DNA of 64,000 nt from Enterococcus dispar ATCC 51266 (GTDB taxonomy: Bacteria > Bacillota > Bacilli > Lactobacillales > Enterococcaceae): assembly GCF_000406945.1 (NCBI RefSeq), contig NZ_KE136354.1, positions 2,676,660 to 2,740,659 on the forward strand, given 5' to 3'. Below the pieces are notes generated by a model. It was not told where the DNA came from. It did not search any database and worked only from the letters and a program-made list of their open reading frames with translations. Positions 11,437 through 19,447 of the stretch are shown one piece after another. Positions within the stretch are counted from its first letter, which is position 1, and every line of letters starts with the position of its first letter. The translations under genes and the position numbers were made by a program.

Positions 11437-12726
11437 TTAATAAAAAGCATCGTTACGGTAAGATTTCTTTAATTGGATAAATAAGAAACTAGCGATAAGT
11501 AATGTTAAACCTTCGCTTAAAGGTAAACTTGCCCATACGCCGGCCAGTCCAAAAGTTTTTCCCAGTAAAATTACAAAAGGTAAAATTAGCAGATAACCCC
11601 GCAATAAAGCGATAATAAAAGATTGTTTTGCATAACCTACAGCGGCAAAGAAAATACTAAAAATAATATTGAAGCAGGCACCAAAAAGTGCGACAAAGTA
11701 AATAGGCAACCCGGTCGTTGCAAGTTTTGCTAAGGCGGTACTATGTTCACTGTTAAATAATCCAATAATTGGAGCTTTGAAAATTGTCACAATAAGATAA
11801 AGCACCAAAGCCAATGCAAAACTAACTTTGAAGCCGTAATGAACATAATAAAAAACTTTATTGCTTTCTTTTTTCGATGCCGCTTGTGATATTAACGGTT
11901 GTACACCTTGGGCAACACCTGTAAATAAGGCTAGACCGACTAATAAAATATTTGCCAAAACGCCATAAGCTGCAACGGCGATATCGCCACTTAGAAAAAG
12001 TAAAACTTGATTGAAGACTAGAATACTAATTCCCGTACTCATTTCGGTCAAAAAAGATGCTAAGCCTAATTGGATGCTGCGGCTAATTGTTTTAAATTGA
12101 GGTGCAGTAAATTGCCAAGTTAAACGGCGATTATTTTTTTTACGATGGGTACTTAAAATTAGTAAACTTAAAACAGGCGATAATACAGTAGCCAGTGCAG
12201 CTCCCGCCATCCCCATTTTCATAGGAAAAACGAAAATATAATCAAAAACAATATTAAAAAGACTAGAAAAAAGCATCGCTTTCATCGCAAGCTGGGGATT
12301 GTTGTCATTGCGAATAAAAGCCAAGACGAAGTTGTTACAAATGAAAAAAGGAGCCATCACTAAAATAAACCGCAAGTAAGTAGTTGTTAAATTTAGTGTG
12401 GCAGCACTTGCCCCTAATAAAGCAGCTAAAGGAGCAGCAGCGGTTAAACCCACTAAGGTAAAGAATAATCCTAATCCAATAGCAGTTAGGAGTAATTCGG
12501 AAAAGTAACTGGTGCCTCCTTTTAAAACAAATAGTGTAGCGCCTCCCATCCCTAAAAGTAAACCCAAAGCATTCAAAAGATTAAAAAGAGGTAATGCAAT
12601 ATTTAATGCCGCTAGACCTAAAGTACCGACACCATTTGCAATAAAAAAAGTGTCCGCTAAAATATATAAGGATAAACCAAAGGTGCTTAAAACACTACGC
12701 GCTACGTATCCTCTAATTTCTTTCAT
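11437..12726 (-). CDS. MATE-family multidrug/cation antiporter
   Basis: A 429-residue membrane protein with about 12 hydrophobic segments and two MatE repeats (first half GLSLYILADTFFIANGVG, second half beginning near TEMSTGISILVFNQ). MATE proteins export drugs or metabolites in exchange for Na+ or H+. The start is ATG 12726 with GGAGG upstream. A terminator-like hairpin ends immediately before that ribosome-binding site, so expression is likely controlled by premature termination. The exported substrate is unknown. Confidence 0.9.
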   Translation of the reverse strand: MKEIRGYVARSVLSTFGLSLYILADTFFIANGVGTLGLAALNIALPLFNLLNALGLLLGMGGATLFVLKGGTSYFSELLLTAIGLGLFFTLVGLTAAAPLAALLGASAATLNLTTTYLRFILVMAPFFICNNFVLAFIRNDNNPQLAMKAMLFSSLFNIVFDYIFVFPMKMGMAGAALATVLSPVLSLLILSTHRKKNNRRLTWQFTAPQFKTISRSIQLGLASFLTEMSTGISILVFNQVLLFLSGDIAVAAYGVLANILLVGLALFTGVAQGVQPLISQAASKKESNKVFYYVHYGFKVSFALALVLYLIVTIFKAPIIGLFNSEHSTALAKLATTGLPIYFVALFGACFNIIFSIFFAAVGYAKQSFIIALLRGYLLILPFVILLGKTFGLAGVWASLPLSEGLTLLIASFLFIQLKKSYRNDAFY

Positions 12727-12738
12727 AAAAAATCCTCC

Positions 12739-12790
12739 AAAAAAGAGTAGTACGTTATCCTCCTAGGGCCTATGGGATAAAGTGCTACTC
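12739..12790 (-). promoter_or_regulatory. Attenuator-like hairpin in the leader of the MATE gene
   Basis: On the minus strand two 16-base arms (12790-12775 and 12760-12745) pair at 14 of 16 positions and are followed by TTTTTT (12744-12739), directly in front of the GGAGG of the MATE gene. This is an intrinsic terminator inside the leader of the gene it precedes. Confidence 0.65.
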
Positions 12791-12844
12791 TCAACATTTT
12801 TTGTTGGCAAAACCCGGCGATTTTGCATGTATATGAATAAACTT

Positions 12845-12873
12845 ATTCTAACAACTCGTCTATTTTTTGGCAA
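12845..12873 (-). promoter_or_regulatory. Promoter of the MATE gene
   Basis: On the minus strand: TTGCCA (12873-12868), a 17-base spacer and TAGAAT (12850-12845). A start near 12838 gives a ~110-nt leader containing the attenuator-like hairpin. Confidence 0.7.
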
Positions 12874-12987
12874 TCATAATGAGCAAAGGTTCATTTTGTT
12901 TCTTTCAAATTAGGTTGAACTACAAGAAAAATATGGAAAAAATTACCCTCTAATTTTTGTAACGTTAAAAGAAGAGGAGGCGGGAAA

Positions 12988-13977
12988 ATGGTGTATCAAT
13001 GCTTATTGGAACGGGATGAAAAGACAATTTGGCGTATCTATTCGTTAGGACGCAGGGGAGAGGTTGTGTCCTACGAAAAGTTACAAAGTGAATTTCATTT
13101 TACGGCTAAAAAAATTCAGCGCTTATGTGAATGGTGGTCAGAAATTGAAAGAAAGAAGAAAATCGGAATTGATTTTATTCCAATTAAAAGAGGCGTACAG
13201 TTACAAGTAACCCCGCAGTTTTGTGAAAGAGCCTTTTGGTATCAATTGCTATCAGAGAGTTTAACCTTTCAATTATTGTGGCAAAAATTAACGGATCCCT
13301 TAGCGACGATTACCCAGCTATCGCAACAACATTATGTAGCGCGTAAAACGATTTGGCGGCGTTTAGAAGGATTAAAACCACTATGGCAAAATTTCAATTT
13401 GCGGTTAGATGATAATTTTCAAAACTGTATAATGGGTTTGGAAAGTCAGAAACGCTATTTGATTTTACAGTTAAAAAAGATGCAAATGGTTGCCATGCAC
13501 AATGGAACTGACGAACTCTTATCTTTCATGGGTGCTATCAGTCAAAGGCGAGCTGACTTTGGTTTTAAAATAAGCATAATGGAGACAAAAATTTTACATA
13601 GTCGTGCGCCCCAAATTCCCTATCACTTAGATGAACGCGGTTGGCAATTTTTAATCCAACAGTTATTCGGCATGGAGATTTGGCTACCAAAAAATTATGA
13701 AAAACTAGTGATGGAGATTGAAAATGAGCTTTCGGCAGTTTCTTTGATTACAATCCAAGATATTTATCGTTATCATTTATGTTTACAGCTTTTTTGCGGC
13801 GATAGTCTAGAGGAGTTTTTTTTGCCCCAAATGCCTTTACCTGAGGCGATTGTATTAGAAAAATTAAGTCAAGAATATGTGGATAAGTATGCACGTTTTA
13901 GCCGGAAGCATATTCATATTGTTAATGGATATGATTACTTATTGAGAAAGAAAAATTCTTCTTTACAAATTGTTTAA
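12988..13977 (+). CDS. Short Mga-like helix-turn-helix regulator
   Basis: A 329-residue protein with an N-terminal helix-turn-helix (VVSYEKLQSEFHFTAKKIQRL, trimmed here as the VSYEKLQSEF region) and a second HTH of Mga type (ARKTIWRRLEGLKPL, about residues 118-132). Mga proteins are PRD-containing virulence and sugar regulators of about 500 residues; this one lacks room for both PRDs and the EIIB-like end. GAGGAGG precedes ATG 12988. It is divergent from the MATE pump, which is a possible target. The family call is moderate and no function is known. Confidence 0.6.
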   Translation: MVYQCLLERDEKTIWRIYSLGRRGEVVSYEKLQSEFHFTAKKIQRLCEWWSEIERKKKIGIDFIPIKRGVQLQVTPQFCERAFWYQLLSESLTFQLLWQKLTDPLATITQLSQQHYVARKTIWRRLEGLKPLWQNFNLRLDDNFQNCIMGLESQKRYLILQLKKMQMVAMHNGTDELLSFMGAISQRRADFGFKISIMETKILHSRAPQIPYHLDERGWQFLIQQLFGMEIWLPKNYEKLVMEIENELSAVSLITIQDIYRYHLCLQLFCGDSLEEFFLPQMPLPEAIVLEKLSQEYVDKYARFSRKHIHIVNGYDYLLRKKNSSLQIV

Positions 13978-14063
13978 GCCTACTATTTTTATTGCATATA
14001 ATTATAATATTTTTATAAATAATGATAAAATATAAATGATAAATGACGAAAGTAGGTGGCAAA

Positions 14064-14327
14064 ATGCTGGAATTATTTTGGTCTTTAATTGTTGGGAGCA
14101 TCTTAGGTTTACTCGCAGGCATGATTATCGGAAATGACATTCGCAGTGGTTTTTTCGGATATATACTCATTGGTTTTTTAGGTAGCTGGGTAGGTAGAAT
14201 TTTGTTAGGTCCCACGGGTCCAAAAATCGGCGGCTTTTATGTCATTCCAGCTTTAGTTGGCTCCTTAATGTGTTTGAGCATCTGTTCGTATCTTTTACAA
14301 AAAATTCGTCAATTTGATTTTTATTAA
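14064..14327 (+). CDS. GlsB/YeaQ/YmgE-family small membrane protein
   Basis: An 87-residue protein with three hydrophobic segments and the glycine-rich pattern of transglycosylase-associated or stress-response membrane proteins (GSILGLLAGMIIG, GFLGSWVGR). Function in this family is poorly known and is linked to general stress. ATG 14064 is chosen because AGGTGG lies six bases upstream; the earlier ATG 14043 has no such site. Confidence 0.75.
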   Translation: MLELFWSLIVGSILGLLAGMIIGNDIRSGFFGYILIGFLGSWVGRILLGPTGPKIGGFYVIPALVGSLMCLSICSYLLQKIRQFDFY

Positions 14328-14339
14328 TAACAATCCTAA

Positions 14340-14363
14340 CCCACGCCTTGCGCGTGGTATTTT
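14340..14363 (+). terminator. Terminator after the GlsB-like gene
   Basis: CCACGC pairs with GCGTGG, followed by a short T-rich tail. Confidence 0.65.
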
Positions 14364-14470
14364 TGTTGTAAAGGGAGTATATGATTTTCATAAGGAAAAA
14401 ATTCGCTATGCTAAGTTTGTTGATAGTTAGCTGCACCAACATCCTCTTAGCATCATAAAGTCACAATTAT

Positions 14471-14512
14471 AAGAAGTTTGAGGAGTAATTTCGTATAATT
14501 TTCCTTAATGTA
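14471..14512. repeat. Family A repeat fragment
   Basis: The fragment GAAGTTTGAGGAGTAATTTC followed by GTATAATTTTCCTTAATG matches the right end of the repeats at 23125-23160 and 34830-34866. It is the only recognisable content in the 340-base gap before the decarboxylase cluster apart from the promoter and operator region. Confidence 0.55.
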
Positions 14513-14562
14513 ACAGGAGCCCATTTAGCTTTTTTTCATTTTAAAAAAGTATAACGGTGAAT

Positions 14563-14594
14563 TGTAAACGTTTTACAGATGTGTATGTTAAAAT
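14563..14594 (+). promoter_or_regulatory. Promoter with operator-like inverted repeat for the oad cluster
   Basis: The extended -10 element TGTTAAAAT ends at 14594. About 11 bases upstream of the -10 is TGTAAACGTTTTACA (14563-14577), an inverted repeat TGTAAA/TTTACA resembling a cre site but one base too long. It covers the expected -35 region. The binding protein is unknown. Confidence 0.5.
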
Positions 14595-14669
14595 AAATAG
14601 AGCAATTATTTTTTATAACAGTCTTTAAAATAACCAATTTTTTGTAAAATTTTATCAAGGAGGTATTTG

Positions 14670-15011
14670 ATGGGATTTTGGAACCGTTTATTTGGCAAAG
14701 GTAAAACTAAAGAAAATGGCATACAAACAACGTCTTCAAAAAAAACAGCCACCGAAGTAACTGTCATACAAAAAGAACAATGGGAAGAACTTCCTTTTTA
14801 CATTTCCAATGATGATGGCAATAACGCGCTAGTAAGTATGGTTGCGACGAGTATTGCTGCCAATAATCAACCAGAAAGTTCTTTTATAGTGAAGAAAATT
14901 ATGAAAAAAAATCAAGAAGCAGAACTAGTTGCAGTTATTGCCGCGAGTATTGCGGCAGAAATGAAGCCAGAATCAGAATTTGTCGTTAAAAAAATTTACC
15001 AAAGAAAATAG
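14670..15011 (+). CDS. Small decarboxylase subunit, OadH/OadG-like
   Basis: A 113-residue protein with a tandemly repeated motif: ALVSMVATSIAA...SSFIVKKI and AVIAASIAAEM...SEFVVKKI. This AAIAAAIAA...F.V..I pattern is the C-terminal signature of small (gamma/delta) subunits of biotin-dependent Na+-pump decarboxylases, where it holds the carboxyltransferase and biotin domains together. Unlike OadG it has no N-terminal membrane helix, which fits the soluble OadH of enterococcal citrate operons. ATG 14670 follows AAGGAGG. It is the first gene of a three-gene operon. Confidence 0.65.
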   Translation: MGFWNRLFGKGKTKENGIQTTSSKKTATEVTVIQKEQWEELPFYISNDDGNNALVSMVATSIAANNQPESSFIVKKIMKKNQEAELVAVIAASIAAEMKPESEFVVKKIYQRK

Positions 15012-15025
15012 CATGGAGGGATTAT

Positions 15026-15451
15026 ATGTTACGGAAGTTCAAAATTTCAATTGATGGTAAAGAATATTTAGTCGAAATGGAAGAAATTGGGAATTCACCA
15101 TCCCAATCAACGCCAGTGGCTCCTGCTGCTGTTGCAGCACCATCCCAACCGACACCAGCGGTACCTGAGCTAGCTCCGCAAGATCCACCAAAGTCAGAAT
15201 CTGCGCCGCAACCAAATCAGGTGAAGACATCTGTGGATAGTGAAACGCTCACTGCACCAATGCCTGGCACCATTTTAAAATTGTTAGTCAATCCGGGAGA
15301 ATCGGTGATTGCCAATCAGCCCGTGATGATTTTAGAAGCTATGAAGATGGAAAATGAGATTGTGGCACCAAAAGATGGTACAGTTGCTGAGATTTTTGTG
15401 CAAGTAGGGGCAATTGTAAATGCTGGTGATCCCCTGATTGCCTTTAACTAA
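15026..15451 (+). CDS. oadD: Biotin carrier subunit of oxaloacetate decarboxylase
   Basis: A 141-residue protein with a flexible Ala/Pro/Gln-rich linker (about residues 25-68) and a C-terminal biotinyl domain with EAMKMEN; Lys107 is the expected biotinylation site. The domain carries carboxyl groups between active sites. GGAGGG precedes ATG 15026. It lies between the OadH-like gene and oadA, with gaps of only 14 and 22 bases, so one operon is expected. Confidence 0.85.
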   Translation: MLRKFKISIDGKEYLVEMEEIGNSPSQSTPVAPAAVAAPSQPTPAVPELAPQDPPKSESAPQPNQVKTSVDSETLTAPMPGTILKLLVNPGESVIANQPVMILEAMKMENEIVAPKDGTVAEIFVQVGAIVNAGDPLIAFN

Positions 15452-15473
15452 CCAGTAGTCAGGAGGGGATTGA

Positions 15474-16862
15474 ATGTCAAAAATCAAATTTATGGAAACC
15501 GTATTGCGGGATGGGCAGCAAAGCCTGATTGCAACACGGATGCCTACTAGCGATATGTTGCCAATTTTAAAAACGATGGATGAAGCCGGCTATTACGCTT
15601 TAGAAATGTGGGGCGGTGCTACGTTTGATGCTTGTTTGCGCTTTTTAAACGAGGATCCATGGGAAAGGTTACGCGCGATTCGCAAAGAAATTAAAGATAC
15701 GAAACTACAAATGCTATTGCGGGGACAAAATTTATTAGGGTATAAAAACTATGCCGATGATGTGGTAGCAGAATTTGTCAAAAAATCTGTGGAAAATGGT
15801 ATTGATATTGTTCGTATTTTTGATGCCTTAAATGATACTCGCAATTTGCGCACTTCAGTAGAAGCATGTAAAAAAGCAGGGGGACATTGTCAAACCGCAA
15901 TTTCTTATACTACTAGTGATTTTCACACTGTTGATTATTTTGTCAATTTGGCAAAAGAGATGGCAGAACTTGGTGCTGATTCCATTTGTATTAAAGATAT
16001 GGCTGGTGTGCTTGTGCCTCAAACAGGTTTTGAACTGGTTAGCCGGATTAAAGAAGCCGTTGATTTACCTGTTGATGTTCATGTTCATGCTACTAGCGGC
16101 ATTGCAGAAATGACTTATTTAAAAGTTGCTGAGGCTGGTGCCGATATTATTGATACAGCTATTTCATCTTTTGCAGGTGGTACGAGCCAACCTGCGACAG
16201 AATCAGTAGCAATTGCGTTAACAGGACTTGGATATGAAACAGGACTGGATCAATTAAAACTAGAAAAAATTGCGGATCATTTTAATCCGGTTCGTGATCG
16301 TTTTAGAAATGAAGGGAAATTGAATCCTAAAGTAAAAGATGTCGAGCCCAAAACGTTGCTGTATAAAGTTCCAGGAGGAATGTTATCAAATCTCTTAAGT
16401 CAGCTAAATGAACAAGGGCTCTCAGATAAATATGAGGAAGTATTAGCTGAAGTACCAAAAGTACGCGCTGACTTAGGATATCCGCCACTTGTCACACCAT
16501 TGTCGCAAATGGTAGGGACACAGGCTTTAATGAATGTGATTAGTGGCCAGCGTTACAAGCTTGTTCCCAATGAGATTAAAGATTATGTGAAAGGCCTATA
16601 TGGCAAACCACCAGTAGCAATTGATGAAAAAATTAAAGAGAAGATTATCGGCGATGAAAAAGTAATTACGGTGCGTCCAGCTGACTTACTGGCCCCACAA
16701 CTGCCCGGCTTTGAAGCTCAAATACAAAAATATGCACAGTCGATGGAGGATGTATTGAGTTATGCTGTGTTCCCACAACAGGCTAAAGATTTCTTAGGGC
16801 GCCGCGAAGATCCGTTTTATGATGTACCGATTCAAAAAATTTCAGTGAAGTTAGAAATTTAA
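15474..16862 (+). CDS. oadA: Oxaloacetate decarboxylase alpha subunit (carboxyltransferase)
   Basis: A 462-residue carboxyltransferase with the DRE-TIM start (ETVLRDGQQSLIATRM), a metal-binding VDVHVHATSG motif and the conserved C-terminal PYC_OADA region. It removes CO2 from oxaloacetate and passes it to the biotin of the preceding protein. It lacks its own biotin domain, which is why the separate carrier gene is needed. The related pyruvate carboxylase 5S subunit is an alternative. No membrane beta subunit (OadB), citrate lyase or citrate permease gene lies nearby. Confidence 0.88.
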   Translation: MSKIKFMETVLRDGQQSLIATRMPTSDMLPILKTMDEAGYYALEMWGGATFDACLRFLNEDPWERLRAIRKEIKDTKLQMLLRGQNLLGYKNYADDVVAEFVKKSVENGIDIVRIFDALNDTRNLRTSVEACKKAGGHCQTAISYTTSDFHTVDYFVNLAKEMAELGADSICIKDMAGVLVPQTGFELVSRIKEAVDLPVDVHVHATSGIAEMTYLKVAEAGADIIDTAISSFAGGTSQPATESVAIALTGLGYETGLDQLKLEKIADHFNPVRDRFRNEGKLNPKVKDVEPKTLLYKVPGGMLSNLLSQLNEQGLSDKYEEVLAEVPKVRADLGYPPLVTPLSQMVGTQALMNVISGQRYKLVPNEIKDYVKGLYGKPPVAIDEKIKEKIIGDEKVITVRPADLLAPQLPGFEAQIQKYAQSMEDVLSYAVFPQQAKDFLGRREDPFYDVPIQKISVKLEI

Positions 16863-16879
16863 GAAGCAAATAAAGGGAT

Positions 16880-16920
16880 AAAGATCAGACAGTACCATTA
16901 ATGCTGTTTGATCTTTTTTT
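16880..16920 (+). terminator. Terminator of the oad operon
   Basis: AAGATCAGACAG pairs with CTGTTTGATCTT, followed by a T-run. Confidence 0.88.
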
Positions 16921-16965
16921 CGAGTTTAAAAAAATTTCAAATGGGGTAGTTTAATTTAGTGACAG

Positions 16966-16990
16966 AAAAAAGATGCCCCAAAAGGCATCT
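16966..16990 (-). terminator. Terminator downstream of udk
   Basis: On the minus strand AGATGCC pairs with GGCATCT, followed by TTTTTT. Confidence 0.85.
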
Positions 16991-17014
16991 CTTAATCAAA
17001 AACTGGATGATTTT

Positions 17015-17638
17015 TTAAGACAAATAACTTGCCACTTTGGTTGTAATCAAGTCAACAGCGACATGATTTTCGCCACCTTCTGGCACAATAATATCAGCAT
17101 AGCGTTTTGTAGGTTCGATAAATTGATGATACATTGGTTTTACCACTGATAAATATTGTTCAATCACAGAATCAAGGGTACGACCACGTTCTTCCATATC
17201 ACGTTTAATACGACGAATAATCCGAATATCATCATCGGTATCAACATAGATTTTAATATCCATTAAATCCCGCAGGCGTTCATCTTCTAAAATTAAAATT
17301 CCTTCTAAAATAATAACTTCCTTTGGTTCTTGTACCAGAGTAACTTTGCTGCGTGTATGGGCGACATAATCATAAACTGGTTTTTCGATTGCTTCATAGC
17401 ACATTAACTTTTTGATATGTTCGATTAAAAGATCGGTATCAAAAGCAAAAGGATGATCGTAATTGGTATTCAAACGTTCCTCAAAGCTTAAATTGCTTTG
17501 GTCTTTGTAATAAGAATCTTGTTCCAGCATCATGATGGAGTGATCAGGAAAATTATTGAAAATTGCCCGACTAACACTCGTTTTTCCACTACCAGAGCCA
17601 CCAGTCACACCAATAATGATGGGCTTGTTCTTTGTCAT
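17015..17638 (-). CDS. udk: Uridine/cytidine kinase
   Basis: A 207-residue P-loop kinase of pyrimidine salvage that phosphorylates uridine and cytidine. It has GGSGSGKTS near the N-terminus, the LEQDSYYKD substrate segment, HPFAFD and RIIRRIKRD. Length is normal for Udk. It is the last gene of a minus-strand group with the YjjG-type nucleotidase, which fits a nucleotide salvage theme. Confidence 0.95.
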   Translation of the reverse strand: MTKNKPIIIGVTGGSGSGKTSVSRAIFNNFPDHSIMMLEQDSYYKDQSNLSFEERLNTNYDHPFAFDTDLLIEHIKKLMCYEAIEKPVYDYVAHTRSKVTLVQEPKEVIILEGILILEDERLRDLMDIKIYVDTDDDIRIIRRIKRDMEERGRTLDSVIEQYLSVVKPMYHQFIEPTKRYADIIVPEGGENHVAVDLITTKVASYLS

Positions 17639-17696
17639 GAGAAAACCTCTTTCGTTTTTTGTACTAGGTCTATTATATAGATTTTTTCAGAAAATG

Positions 17697-18401
17697 CTAT
17701 GCTTTTTCGGTAAATGCAGTACCTAAAATAGGGTAGAGTTGTTCTAACACTTTTACTTCATAAGTTGGTTTGACATCTGGTAGGAGTTGTTTGGCTTTGG
17801 GATTGAGCCAGACACTATCTAAACCAGCATTATTAGCTCCTTTAATATCAGAGGTAAGAGAGTCACCAATAACTAAAGCTTTTTGAGCAACAAAATGAGG
17901 AATGCGATTAACTACGTAATCAAAATATTCCGGCATTGGTTTTTGGTAGCCAGTATCTTCAGAAACAAAAATGTCTTTAAAATATGGAAGCAACTGGGCA
18001 TCTTCTAAACGTTTGTATTGCGTTTCAGAGACGCCGTTAGTCACGATATACAAATCCGCTTTATTGGCTAAATCTGCAATAATAGCGTGGCTATTTCCTA
18101 ATAGTTGATGGCCTTGTGTTAAATAGTGACGATATTGCTGGTCAAGTTTTGGTCCGTCAACGATTTTACCCAAAGCGGCAAATAATTTTTGGAACCGGCC
18201 ATTGGTTACTTCTGAACGTGTTAATTTACCTTGTTCATAATCTCGCCATAATTGGTGATTCATGGTTTTATATTGTTTTTGAATTTCAGGCGTCAGTGTC
18301 ATATTCATATGAGTGAAAAGTTTTTGTAACGCTTGGTCTTCGGCAGCTTTAAAGTCTAATAAAGTGTCATCTAAATCAAACAGCAGGGTAGAATAATTCA
18401 T
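17697..18401 (-). CDS. YjjG/YfnB-family HAD pyrimidine 5'-nucleotidase
   Basis: A 234-residue HAD phosphatase with motif I FDLDDTLLDF, motif II VTNG and motif IV VIGDSLTSDIKGA. The pattern and length match YjjG-type nucleotidases, which remove phosphate from noncanonical pyrimidine nucleotides. It sits 15 bases after rsuA and 58 bases before udk on the same strand. Confidence 0.85.
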   Translation of the reverse strand: MNYSTLLFDLDDTLLDFKAAEDQALQKLFTHMNMTLTPEIQKQYKTMNHQLWRDYEQGKLTRSEVTNGRFQKLFAALGKIVDGPKLDQQYRHYLTQGHQLLGNSHAIIADLANKADLYIVTNGVSETQYKRLEDAQLLPYFKDIFVSEDTGYQKPMPEYFDYVVNRIPHFVAQKALVIGDSLTSDIKGANNAGLDSVWLNPKAKQLLPDVKPTYEVKVLEQLYPILGTAFTEKA

Positions 18402-18416
18402 TTTTTTAACTTCTTT

Positions 18417-19139
18417 CTATCTAAAATATGGTTTTAGTAATGCTAATTGAGTTTGTGTTAATTTTTGATAATTTCCCGGTTGCGAATTTTCAGGTAACCT
18501 TAAAGGACCCATTGCAATTCTACGCAGTGCAATCACCTTTTTGCCACAGGCCAAAAACATCTTTTTCACTTGATGAAATTTACCTTCCCAGATAGTAAGG
18601 CGAACCAAACTATGTCCGACTTGTTCATCAAGCAATAGAATTTCTAAGATAGCAGGCTGACAATGAGTGCCGTCTAAAAAGATGATTCCCTCTTGAAATT
18701 TGGCAATATCTTCTGCTGTGACGATTTCATTGATCCACGCTTCGTATACTTTGGCCACTTTTTTGACGGGATGCAGTAAATCATAACCCAACTGGCCATT
18801 ACTAGTTAAAAGTAAAAACCCCGACGTATCGCGATCTAAGCGGCCGACAGCATATAAATTAGGCTGATTATCTTTTAAAGCGAGGCAATCAAATACAGTT
18901 TGGTACTTCAAATCAGAGTTGGCAGTCACTGCACCAATTGGTTTATCCAATAAATAATAGACTTCATTGGTGAAAAGTTCTATCCCAGCAGCAGAAATGT
19001 GGTGAATATTACTGTCTACATTTCGATTTTGTTGATTTTCTTTTATGCCATCGACAGTCACTTGCCCTTTTGAGAAAAGGCGTTTCATCTCTTTGCGGCT
19101 CGTGTGTAACGTCTCTTCAATTAATTTGTCTAAACGCAT
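18417..19139 (-). CDS. rsuA: 16S rRNA pseudouridine synthase (RsuA family)
   Basis: A 240-residue enzyme with an N-terminal S4 RNA-binding domain (MRLDKLIEETL...GQVTVDG) and the catalytic GRLDRDTSGFLLLT motif carrying the nucleophilic aspartate. It probably makes the pseudouridine of 16S rRNA near position 516. ATG 19139 follows AGGAGT; the longer frame to 19175 lacks a ribosome-binding site. A TATAAT lies about 30 bases upstream. Confidence 0.88.
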   Translation of the reverse strand: MRLDKLIEETLHTSRKEMKRLFSKGQVTVDGIKENQQNRNVDSNIHHISAAGIELFTNEVYYLLDKPIGAVTANSDLKYQTVFDCLALKDNQPNLYAVGRLDRDTSGFLLLTSNGQLGYDLLHPVKKVAKVYEAWINEIVTAEDIAKFQEGIIFLDGTHCQPAILEILLLDEQVGHSLVRLTIWEGKFHQVKKMFLACGKKVIALRRIAMGPLRLPENSQPGNYQKLTQTQLALLKPYFR

Positions 19140-19260
19140 AATTACTCCTTTATTCCATAGCAAAGTCTTGTCCATTATAGCGAAAAATAGACAATTTCAC
19201 AGCAAAACAGCACTTTCCTTGACTTAAATTTAAATAAGGCCTAAGGTTAAATAGTAAAGT

Positions 19261-19445
19261 AAATAAAGTTTCTCATACACACAGCGTTACGACCTGGTGG
19301 AGAAAGTTTTAACCGACTTTGACAGGACAGTTGTGCATACGACTGTCCTTTTGCGTATTTTTATACGTACCACACTGATGTGCTGAGTAACAAATTTGCT
19401 TTTAAAGATTACCGCATGTGCGGCCAAAATTTAGGAGGAATTTAG
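19261..19445 (+). promoter_or_regulatory. Structured leader of rplY with internal terminator-like hairpin
   Basis: The leader has a hairpin GGACAGT/ACTGTCC (19325-19348) followed by TTTT, then CGTAT/ATACG, CACA/TGTG and CCGCA/TGCGG (near 19412-19423) hairpins just before the AGGAGG site. ATACG inside the first loop could pair with the later CGTAT, giving an alternative fold. This resembles ribosomal-protein autoregulatory leaders. Confidence 0.55.
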
Positions 19446-19447
19446 TT

